Notes: generated from the sequence alone by a model not told the origin. DNA of 5,213 nucleotides from WJKP01 sp964531215 (GCA_964531215.1 CAZHFK010000054.1:1-5213); one strand, 5' to 3'; shown: positions 1 to 3,469, counted from the stretch's first letter. A program made the numbers and translations.

Positions 1-2
1 CC

Positions 3-314
3 ATGGCAGCAGGATTAACCGGATGTTTGAATTGTAATAACCCGGGAGTCGGTTTGAAAAATATTATTTGTAGTTCTTGTATTAATGAATTATTTAAGAA
101 TAATAATACGATTGTTTTTTGTAAAAAATGCAAACGTACCCGGGCAATGGATGAAATCGAAATTCAGCGAGCAGAAACAGCAGCCGGTATAAAATTGGAT
201 TCAATTCCTGATAAAAAAATAATGCTGGTTTTGGATAGTTGTTCTGCTTGTTATGAACCTGGTGACTCTCAGTCAGCTCGGTTTGCGGCTTTAAATCCGA
301 TTCCCATAGCTTGA
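3..314 (+). CDS. Cysteine-rich, probably zinc-binding hypothetical protein
   Basis: A 103-residue reading frame opens at an ATG two bases from the window edge, so the true start may lie further upstream and the protein may be partial. It has four CxxC pairs, at residues 8/11, 23/26, 40/43 and 80/83. This is the spacing expected of two zinc ribbons or knuckles, each built from two CxxC units. The first three pairs sit in a compact N-terminal half. A helical, polar stretch (about 48-65) separates them from the last pair, and the tail is short. No signal peptide or membrane segment is visible. Zinc ribbons of this kind usually serve protein-protein or nucleic-acid contacts, but I do not recognise the family and assign no function. 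It ends in UGA two bases before a strong terminator hairpin, which supports both the frame and UGA as a stop. Confidence 0.7.
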   Translation: MAAGLTGCLNCNNPGVGLKNIICSSCINELFKNNNTIVFCKKCKRTRAMDEIEIQRAETAAGIKLDSIPDKKIMLVLDSCSACYEPGDSQSARFAALNPIPIA

Positions 315-316
315 TC

Positions 317-346
317 AGAAAGGGCGTTAATGCCCTTTCTTTTTTT
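317..346 (+). terminator. Intrinsic terminator of the zinc-ribbon gene
   Basis: A 9-bp perfect stem AGAAAGGGC / GCCCTTTCT (317-325 with 332-340) closes a 6-nt loop GTTAAT and runs directly into six further T residues (341-346). It starts two bases after the UGA stop, a textbook Rho-independent terminator. Confidence 0.9.
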
Positions 347-357
347 ATACGAAACTA

Positions 358-386
358 TTGATTAAAATTAAATAATATGCTATAAT
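358..386 (+). promoter_or_regulatory. Promoter of the tRNA-Leu / tRNA-Val unit
   Basis: TTGATT (358-363) and a perfect TATAAT (381-386) are separated by 17 bp. The -10 box is preceded by TGC (378-380), the extended -10 arrangement. The predicted start is near 393, about 33 nt before the tRNA-Leu. No clear promoter or terminator lies between the two tRNA genes, so they are probably co-transcribed from here. The same TGC-TAT(A/T)AT core recurs in the divergent promoter pair near 3360-3430. Confidence 0.75.
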
Positions 387-425
387 TTTTTTATAATTTT
401 ATTAGCATGAGGACAAGCTAATCCC

Positions 426-512
426 GCTGAAGTGGCGGAATTGGCATACGCGCATGCTTGAGGTGCATGTTCCCAATTGGGATTGAGGGTTCAAATCCCT
501 CCTTCAGCACCA
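426..512 (+). tRNA. tRNA-Leu (anticodon GAG), CCA encoded
   Basis: A full class II cloverleaf can be folded by hand. Acceptor GCTGAAG (426-432) pairs with CTTCAGC (502-508). T433 and G434 occupy positions 8 and 9. A short D stem GCG/CGC lies at 435-437 and 449-451. Anticodon stem CATGC/GCATG flanks the loop TTGAGGT (458-464), giving anticodon GAG at 460-462. A long variable arm TCCC-AATT-GGGA (471-482), typical of tRNA-Leu, follows. The T stem GAGGG/CCCTC carries loop TTCAAAT (490-496). The discriminator is A509 and CCA (510-512) is in the DNA. It reads CUC and CUU codons. Confidence 0.96.
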
Positions 513-514
513 AG

Positions 515-559
515 CAGGTTTCCGCCAAAGGCGGATCCGCCTCTAGCGGACAAATCCTG
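515..559. repeat. Nested double-hairpin element after tRNA-Leu
   Basis: Two adjacent hairpins, TCCGCC-AAA-GGCGGA (521-535) and TCCGC-CTCTA-GCGGA (536-550), share the same arm sequence. They are enclosed by an outer imperfect stem CAGG-TTT / AAA-T-CCTG (515-521 with 552-559), giving a branched fold. It begins three bases after the tRNA CCA. There is no T-run after it, so it is not an ordinary intrinsic terminator. GC-rich TCCGCC/GGCGGA hairpins look like dispersed intergenic repeats, but only this cluster is in the window. Confidence 0.6.
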
Positions 560-568
560 TCCTCGGCA

Positions 569-651
569 CACTTCGCCTCGCTTGTAGCTCGGCTCAATAT
601 GTCTTTGACACCTTCGAGCGAAGTTACTGACGAACGTAGTGAGGAAGTGAC
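569..651. repeat. Structured post-tRNA repeat, copy 1
   Basis: About 83 bp, clearly related to the copy at 805-888 after the next tRNA. Both begin CACTTCGCC, and both share GGCTCA, GCGAAGT, TGACGAACG and TAGTGAGGAA in order. In this copy ACTTCGC (570-576) pairs with GCGAAGT (618-624), enclosing a TGTC-TTT-GACA hairpin (600-610). A second helix, GTTACT (623-628) with AGTGAC (646-651), lies 3' and shares two bases with the first, so the two cannot be fully formed at once. The open frame crossing it (458-670) also crosses the tRNA and is not a gene. Confidence 0.72.
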
Positions 652-665
652 TTGTCATAAATTTT

Positions 666-726
666 ATTAATTAGTATTGGGCAAAAATTTTTACTAATTA
701 CTCATTACAAATTACTAAATACTAAT
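666..726. repeat. AT-rich inverted repeats upstream of tRNA-Val
   Basis: TAATTAGTA (668-676) is inverted as TACTAATTA (692-700), and ATTAGTATT (670-678) is inverted as AATACTAAT (718-726). One left arm can therefore pair with either of two right arms. The stretch is built from variants of ATTACTAAT/ATTAGTA units. No convincing promoter for tRNA-Val is visible in it. Confidence 0.5.
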
Positions 727-729
727 CTA

Positions 730-804
730 GGGCGGTTAGCTCAGTTGGTTTAGAGCGTCTGGTTTACACCCAGAAGGTCATAGGTTCGAATCCTATACCG
801 CCCA
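730..804 (+). tRNA. tRNA-Val (anticodon TAC), CCA not encoded
   Basis: Complete cloverleaf. Acceptor GGGCGGT (730-736) pairs with ACCGCCC (797-803). D stem GCTC/GAGC lies at 739-742 and 753-756. Anticodon stem TCTGG/CCAGA encloses loop TTTACAC (763-769), giving anticodon TAC at 765-767. The variable loop is five bases. T stem ATAGG/CCTAT carries loop TTCGAAT (785-791). The discriminator is A804. The next bases are CAC, so the CCA end is not in the DNA and must be added by CCA nucleotidyltransferase, unlike the neighbouring tRNA-Leu. The unmodified U34 anticodon would favour GUA and, if modified, also GUG. Confidence 0.96.
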
Positions 805-888
805 CACTTCGCCTTGAACTTCGTTCAATGGCTCAGTGTGTTTCACACCCTCAGCGAAGTCATTGACGAACGATAGTGAGGAAATGAC
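805..888. repeat. Structured post-tRNA repeat, copy 2
   Basis: About 84 bp, beginning immediately after the last base of tRNA-Val and related along its whole length to 569-651. Here ACTTCGC (806-812) pairs with GCGAAGT (854-860) and encloses two clean hairpins, TTGAAC-TTC-GTTCAA (814-828) and GTGTG-TTT-CACAC (836-848). A third helix GTCATT/AATGAC (859-864 with 883-888) lies 3'. Compared with copy 1, two helix positions differ on both sides so that pairing is kept. No T-run follows. Confidence 0.75.
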
Positions 889-976
889 CTATTCACATCG
901 TGTACTCTTTCAGTAATAATTTTCCCCCTAGACAAGAGCTACTTTTCATGCATGTCTCTTTTTTAGTTAAGACATC

Positions 977-1005
977 TTGACAAAATTATTGTTTTCCTGT
1001 ATATA
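977..1005 (+). promoter_or_regulatory. Promoter of the 58-residue protein gene
   Basis: A perfect TTGACA (977-982) is followed after 17 bp by TATATA (1000-1005) within an AT-rich run that offers other -10 registers (TATATT at 1002, TATAAA at 1007). The start would fall near 1012, giving a leader of about 50 nt. That leader can form TTGATT-GCAGTA-AATCAA (1018-1035) just upstream of the Shine-Dalgarno. Confidence 0.7.
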
Positions 1006-1049
1006 TTATAAATATTGTTGATTGCAGTAAATCAAAAAATTATTATTAC

Positions 1050-1056
1050 AGGAGGG
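1050..1056 (+). promoter_or_regulatory. Consensus Shine-Dalgarno sequence
   Basis: AGGAGGG lies 7 bases before the ATG at 1064. It is the only strong ribosome binding site seen in front of any gene in this window; the other starts have AT-rich upstream sequence without purine-rich SD cores. It fixes the start of the 58-residue frame. Confidence 0.9.
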
Positions 1057-1063
1057 AAATAAA

Positions 1064-1240
1064 ATGAAAGATATTAGTGACCTAAGTAAAGAGGCAATTC
1101 GTGAACTACTGTATAATCCCCCGCCTGGGACAGCGGAACAATACAAAAAACTGAATAAGGAAGCGACCGGATTACTCACGCTCAATCTCCAGGAAATGGA
1201 GAATAGAGGAGACGAAGACGTTAGCACGCAAAGCGATTAA
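1064..1240 (+). CDS. 58-residue charged hypothetical protein, strongly expressed signals
   Basis: The frame encodes 58 residues, from MKDISDLSKEAIRELL to DEDVSTQSD. Every expression signal is strong: TTGACA promoter, AGGAGGG at ideal spacing and a UUCG-loop terminator 25 bases after the TAA. This makes it a monocistronic unit. The N-terminal third looks helical and amphipathic, followed by a Pro-rich turn (NPPPG, residues 18-22). A second charged helical region (about 24-47) and an acidic, disordered-looking tail follow. There is no cysteine, signal peptide or membrane segment, so it is probably cytosolic. Codons such as CCC, CCG, ACG and CTC make it more GC-rich than its neighbours. I do not recognise the family. 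A longer frame on the opposite strand (1006-1227) lacks these signals and is a shadow. The gene call is firm; the function is unknown. Confidence 0.8.
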   Translation: MKDISDLSKEAIRELLYNPPPGTAEQYKKLNKEATGLLTLNLQEMENRGDEDVSTQSD

Positions 1241-1265
1241 ATCTGCGCGCGCGTCAACTTACAAG

Positions 1266-1290
1266 GACTTGCCTTCGGGCAAGTCTTTTT
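1266..1290 (+). terminator. UUCG-loop intrinsic terminator
   Basis: An 8-bp perfect stem GACTTGCC / GGCAAGTC (1266-1273 with 1278-1285) is closed by a TTCG tetraloop in the extra-stable C(UUCG)G context. It is followed by TTTTT (1286-1290) and then ATTT. It terminates the 58-residue protein unit. Confidence 0.93.
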
Positions 1291-1304
1291 ATTTGACCTT
1301 TCTT

Positions 1305-1332
1305 TTGGATAATGGTTGAATTAATATATAAA
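1305..1332 (+). promoter_or_regulatory. Possible promoter of the first methyltransferase gene
   Basis: TTGGAT (1305-1310) and TATAAA (1327-1332) are 16 bp apart. Transcription would begin near 1339, leaving only about 10 nt before the ATG at 1350 and no room for a Shine-Dalgarno. The upstream unit is closed by a terminator, so some promoter is needed here, but the sequence is so AT-rich that this assignment is tentative. Confidence 0.35.
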
Positions 1333-1349
1333 TAATAATTTTGCTATTT

Positions 1350-2066
1350 ATGTCTCAAAAACAAAAACCCTTAAAAGGACTGCCTGATTCAGAAATTTAT
1401 GAACAGGAACTTGAATATTGGCCATATAAAAAATCCTGGAATATGGTTTTTGATTATATCTGCAAAAACACTCCTAAAAACGGGTCATTACTTGATTTGA
1501 TGTGCGGACCGGGATACTTACTTGGCAAAATTGCTGAAAAGCGTCCTGATATCAAGTTAAAAGGTATAGATATTGATGAGCGATATATTCCTTTTGCAAA
1601 AGAGAAATATCCGCATATAGATTTTGAATTAAATGATATTTTTTCATTGTCTGAAAATGATAAACATGACGTTGTTATCTGCACTGGCTCAGTTCATCAT
1701 CTACCTTACGAAAAGCAGGAAGAAGGAATAAAAGTAATGAGTTCTTTAATTAAGCCGGATGGTTATGTGCTTATTTCAGATTGCTATATTGATGATTACT
1801 CTAATGAAACTGAAAGAAAATTAGCTGCGGCTAAATTAGGATATGAATACTTGAAAGGTACGATTGAAAATCAAGCACCTGATCCGGTAATTGAGCCGAC
1901 CATTGAGATTCTCTATAATGATGTCTTTATGAAAGAATTCAAAACATCCATCAGAAAAAGAACTCCAATTTTCAGGAAACTATTTAAAAATGTCCAAACA
2001 ATGAAAGCCTGGCCAGAAGGCGAGACAGAATACGGTGATTATATTACTATTTGTAAAAATGATTAG
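1350..2066 (+). CDS. Class I SAM-dependent methyltransferase
   Basis: 238 residues from ATG; an in-frame TTG at 1341 would add three residues but has no better signals. The Rossmann-type methyltransferase signature is intact. Motif I LLDLMCGPG lies at 47-55 (SAM-binding glycine loop). The acidic end of strand 2 lies in GIDID (72-76) and would bind the SAM ribose. A motif III-like LNDIF lies at 94-98, DVVICTGSVHHL at 107-118 (strand 4) and LIKPDGYVLISD at 133-144 (strand 5). The SVHHL segment resembles the post-motif of small-molecule and UbiE-like methyltransferases. The C-terminal about 90 residues form a cap-like variable region, the part that usually sets substrate choice, so the substrate cannot be named. 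There is no membrane segment. A 53-residue gene starts 5 bases after its stop, suggesting co-transcription. Confidence 0.88.
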   Translation: MSQKQKPLKGLPDSEIYEQELEYWPYKKSWNMVFDYICKNTPKNGSLLDLMCGPGYLLGKIAEKRPDIKLKGIDIDERYIPFAKEKYPHIDFELNDIFSLSENDKHDVVICTGSVHHLPYEKQEEGIKVMSSLIKPDGYVLISDCYIDDYSNETERKLAAAKLGYEYLKGTIENQAPDPVIEPTIEILYNDVFMKEFKTSIRKRTPIFRKLFKNVQTMKAWPEGETEYGDYITICKND

Positions 2067-2071
2067 ATCAT

Positions 2072-2233
2072 ATGCCTCTTACACAAGAAGCCATTGACGA
2101 TCTAAAGAAAATTCATTTTGAAGAGTACGGAGAAGAACTTACTAACGATGAAGCCTGGGAAATGGGCGTTCGTCTTTTAAATTTAACTAAAACTCTTGCA
2201 AAACATGGGCAGGATGATAATATTAAAAAATAG
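2072..2233 (+). CDS. 53-residue acidic helical protein
   Basis: A 53-residue frame starts at an ATG five bases after the methyltransferase stop, close enough for translational coupling; it has no Shine-Dalgarno of its own. The core FEEYGEELTNDEAWEMGVRL (16-35) reads as helix, acidic turn, helix, continuing with LNLTKTLAKHG. Short proteins with an E-(Y/F)-G-x-x-(L/I)-(S/T)-x-x-E-A then R-L-x-x-L pattern are, in my recollection, common as uncharacterised genes in CPR genomes; I could not search for this. The even spacing of hydrophobics and the intact frame support a real gene. An opposite-strand frame at 2113-2295 is a shadow. The function is unknown; a small DNA-, RNA- or protein-binding role is possible but unsupported. 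Confidence 0.72.
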   Translation: MPLTQEAIDDLKKIHFEEYGEELTNDEAWEMGVRLLNLTKTLAKHGQDDNIKK

Positions 2234-2249
2234 TTATTAACAAATGGTA

Positions 2250-2278
2250 TTGACAATTTTTCAGTTTTGTAATAGAAT
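2250..2278 (+). promoter_or_regulatory. Strong promoter upstream of a hairpin-terminator
   Basis: A perfect TTGACA (2250-2255), 17-bp spacer and TAGAAT (2273-2278). The predicted start is near 2285, only about 9 nt before a long hairpin with a T-run (2294-2341). Any transcript would therefore be only about 55 nt unless it reads through into the NYN gene. Confidence 0.65.
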
Positions 2279-2284
2279 ACAAGT

Positions 2285-2341
2285 AATATGATCACTACCT
2301 CTATTGACGCCCTCGGGCGTTGGTAAGGGTAGTTTTTTTTT
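2285..2341 (+). ncRNA. Candidate short hairpin RNA or attenuator leader
   Basis: The segment runs from the start predicted for the promoter at 2250-2278 to the end of the T-run. Almost all of it is one hairpin. It contains no reading frame. Either a small stable RNA is made, or the hairpin attenuates transcription entering the NYN gene, whose ATG is 35 bases further on. A third reading is that the hairpin merely terminates the upstream methyltransferase operon and the promoter is fortuitous. Only the promoter match and hairpin are seen; the RNA is inferred. Confidence 0.4.
2294..2341 (+). terminator. Long-hairpin intrinsic terminator
   Basis: Arms 2294-2311 and 2316-2333 pair over 18 positions with a single C-A mismatch (2301/2326) and four G-T wobbles, closed by a CTCG tetraloop (2312-2315). 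The inner ACGCC/GGCGT is fully Watson-Crick. T residues run from 2333 to 2341. It is unusually long for an intrinsic terminator and sits between the methyltransferase operon and the NYN gene. Confidence 0.88.
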
Positions 2342-2367
2342 ACATTATTTTCTATAAATGATAATAT
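2339..2367 (+). promoter_or_regulatory. Possible promoter giving a leaderless NYN transcript
   Basis: TTTACA (2339-2344), 17-bp spacer and TAATAT (2362-2367). Transcription would start around 2374-2376, at or next to the ATG at 2376. There is no Shine-Dalgarno, so a leaderless mRNA is plausible. The -35 match overlaps the T-run of the preceding terminator, so the call is tentative. Confidence 0.4.
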
Positions 2368-2375
2368 GAATCTAT

Positions 2376-2939
2376 ATGAAAATACCTAAACGCAAACTAA
2401 AAGTTTGTATTTATATTGACGGTAGTAATTTTTACCATTATTTAAAGGATAAAGAGATTTCTTTTTCTAAAGGTAAGAAATTTGATTATTCTAAATTTAT
2501 CGATTTTTTAGTTGGTGAAAAAAGAAAGTGTATTTCAAAAAGGTATTATACAGGGATATTTAAGAATAGAGATGGAACTGATAAAAGTGCTAAACTTGTA
2601 AAAAATCAACAGAGATTTATTGCCTCACTAGAAAACGAAGGTTTTACAGTGAAGAAAGGAAAAATAATTTATGACAATGAAAAACCCAGAGAAAAAGGTA
2701 CCGATGTTAAAATTGCTGTTGATTTAGTAACAGGAGCTATTGATAATCATTATGATTTAGCTATTTTAGTAAGCTCTGATACAGATTTGATTCCCGCAAT
2801 ACAGTATGCAAGGTACAAGAAAAAAAGGATTGAATATGTTGGTTTCTCTCACGCTCCATCTTTCGGTATACAGAAAAATGCTGACATTTCTAGATTGTTA
2901 CTACCAGAAGATATTGAAAAATTCAAAACTAACTGGTAA
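2376..2939 (+). CDS. NYN/LabA-type PIN-like ribonuclease (DUF88 family)
   Basis: 187 residues, close to the length of a single NYN domain. The acidic residues expected of the metal-dependent active site are present: D15 in YIDGSNFY (13-20) with N18, D110 and D115 in KGTDVKIAVD (107-116), and D135/D137 in LVSSDTDLIPA (131-141). These three blocks, at the ends of parallel strands, define the LabA/NYN (DUF88) branch of PIN-like nucleases, which generally act on RNA. The region between (about 40-100) is rich in Lys and Arg, consistent with RNA binding. There is no membrane segment, and no partner gene such as an antitoxin lies beside it; the 53-residue gene upstream is separated by a terminator. 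Substrate and physiological role are not shown by the sequence. Residue pattern and length make the family call firm. Confidence 0.88.
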   Translation: MKIPKRKLKVCIYIDGSNFYHYLKDKEISFSKGKKFDYSKFIDFLVGEKRKCISKRYYTGIFKNRDGTDKSAKLVKNQQRFIASLENEGFTVKKGKIIYDNEKPREKGTDVKIAVDLVTGAIDNHYDLAILVSSDTDLIPAIQYARYKKKRIEYVGFSHAPSFGIQKNADISRLLLPEDIEKFKTNW

Positions 2940-3010
2940 TTAAGTATCAGTTTTTTAAAACTAGCAGTGGCATTAAAATTTTAGGCGGAACAATGTTATC
3001 TTTTAGATAC

Positions 3011-3113
3011 GGGGCTGTGGAAACATGACGCTCAATCGTCAGAATTAGTTCGACTATTGTCCAATAGCGCCCACCCAAATTAAAAAGAGCGGATTTTGAA
3101 CCGCTCTTTTTTT
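3011..3113 (+). ncRNA. Candidate small structured RNA between NYN and ferredoxin genes
   Basis: This non-coding stretch can fold as a branched structure. GGGC (3012-3015) pairs with GCCC (3069-3072) and encloses TGT-GGAA-ACA (3016-3025, a GNRA-type loop), TGACG-CTCAAT-CGTCA (3026-3041) and CTATTG-TC-CAATAG (3054-3067). A further hairpin TATCT-TTT-AGATA (2997-3009) lies just upstream. The intrinsic terminator at 3082-3113 gives a defined 3' end. Only frames of 7 and 11 codons occur on this strand. The helices are short and no clear promoter precedes them, so chance pairing or a NYN 3' UTR are alternatives. I matched it to no known RNA family. Confidence 0.3.
3082..3113. terminator. Bidirectional intrinsic terminator
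   Basis: AAAAAGAGCGG (3082-3092) pairs with CCGCTCTTTTT (3101-3111) around an 8-nt loop. The plus strand has T at 3107-3113 and the minus strand has a T-run from the A residues at 3082-3086. It therefore serves both the ferredoxin gene on the minus strand, which ends at 3127, and any plus-strand transcript from the NYN side. Confidence 0.9.
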
Positions 3114-3126
3114 ATATCAAAGGAAA

Positions 3127-3315
3127 TTACTCTTCAATACTGATACATTGCACAGGGCAAGCATCAATAGCTTGTTTGATTTGTTCTTCGTATGGCTTGT
3201 AATCATCTAAATCAACGACCTCGCTTTTGCCGTCATTTAGTTTGAAAACTTCTGGCGCAATACCTTCGCAAGCACCGCAACCAATACAAGCTTCTTGATT
3301 AACAACTGGTTTCAT
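3127..3315 (-). CDS. Single-cluster [4Fe-4S] ferredoxin
   Basis: 62 residues, the size of monocluster ferredoxins such as that of Thermotoga maritima. The cluster ligands are C10, C13 and C16 in CIGCGAC and a distal C53 in DACPVQC, followed by the usual proline. The protein begins MKPVVNQEACIGCGAC and is very acidic (DLDD, EE ends), typical of low-potential electron carriers that dock to basic partner surfaces. In many relatives a cysteine follows the first motif at position 20 (CENLCP-like) and forms a disulfide; here that position is Ala (EGIAPEVF). Instead there is an extra C57 four residues after C53, a position resembling the second-cluster motif of two-cluster ferredoxins. It is soluble and cytosolic, with no partner oxidoreductase in the window. 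It is divergently transcribed from the membrane-protein operon, and its start has no Shine-Dalgarno. Confidence 0.95.
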   Translation of the reverse strand: MKPVVNQEACIGCGACEGIAPEVFKLNDGKSEVVDLDDYKPYEEQIKQAIDACPVQCISIEE

Positions 3316-3345
3316 ATGACTAATTGTTAATAATTAAAAATAAGC

Positions 3346-3360
3346 TTTAAGCTTATAATT
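3346..3360. repeat. 15-bp direct repeat, left copy
   Basis: TTTAAGCTTATAATT here is identical to 3431-3445, 85 bp away. The two copies sit at the start sites of the two divergent promoters. The core TAAGCTTA is its own reverse complement, so the repeat also reads as an inverted arrangement. A possible operator. Confidence 0.7.
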
Positions 3361-3389
3361 ATAATAGCAGAAAAATTTATTTATCCCAA
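3348..3389 (-). promoter_or_regulatory. Ferredoxin promoter with TAAGCTTA element
   Basis: Read on the minus strand: TTGGGA (3389-3384), 17-bp spacer and TATTAT (3366-3361) preceded by TGC, then five bases and the palindrome TAAGCTTA (3355-3348) over the expected start. A second AAGCTTA half (3347-3341) follows, so 3341-3355 is a 15-bp palindrome TAAGCTT-T-AAGCTTA. A TATAAT also overlaps (3363-3358). The leader to the ATG at 3315 is about 39 nt. Confidence 0.65.
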
Positions 3390-3398
3390 ATTTATTTA

Positions 3399-3440
3399 TT
3401 GGCAATGTTTTTAAATTTTGCTATTATATATTTAAGCTTA
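3399..3440 (+). promoter_or_regulatory. Promoter of the membrane-protein/YraN operon with TAAGCTTA element
   Basis: TTGGCA (3399-3404), 17-bp spacer and TATTAT (3422-3427) preceded by TGC (3419-3421), an extended -10. Five bases later comes TAAGCTTA (3433-3440) across the predicted start near 3434. The -10 box, its TGC, the spacer length and the distance to the palindrome are the same as in the divergent ferredoxin promoter. The -35 boxes are separated by only 9 bp. The leader to the ATG at 3470 is about 36 nt. Confidence 0.7.
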
Positions 3441-3445
3441 TAATT
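3431..3445. repeat. 15-bp direct repeat, right copy
   Basis: Exact second copy of TTTAAGCTTATAATT (see 3346-3360). It spans the predicted start of the plus-strand promoter. A regulator bound here and at the left copy could control both directions, though AT-rich identity by chance is not excluded. Confidence 0.7.
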
Positions 3446-3469
3446 TATTAAATCAGTTTGCTTAGAATT

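Noticed and set aside
458..670. Open reading frame of 70 codons, plus strand
   Set aside because: It starts inside the tRNA-Leu anticodon arm and runs through the structured repeats; Ser-rich low-complexity product with no ribosome binding site.
930..964. Possible terminator, AGACA/TGTCT followed by six T
   Set aside because: Only five base pairs around an 18-nt loop; alternative AAGAG/CTCTT pairing is equally weak. Left as unassigned spacer before the 58-residue gene.
1006..1227. Open frame of 73 codons, minus strand
   Set aside because: Antisense to the 58-residue gene, which has promoter, Shine-Dalgarno and terminator on the plus strand.
1245..1253. Alternating GCGCGCGCG run after the 58-residue gene
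   Set aside because: Nine bases of alternating G and C are notable in AT-rich DNA but too short to support a Z-DNA or regulatory claim.
1454..1684. Open frame inside the first methyltransferase, minus strand
   Set aside because: Shadow of a gene with clear methyltransferase motifs.
2113..2295. Open frame of 60 codons, minus strand
   Set aside because: Antisense to the 53-residue gene and into the promoter region; no supporting signals.
3060..3076. tRNA-like 3' end (CCAAT-AGCGCCC-A-CC)
   Set aside because: No complementary 5' acceptor arm upstream and no proper T arm with a 7-nt loop, so it is not called a tRNA or tRNA pseudogene.
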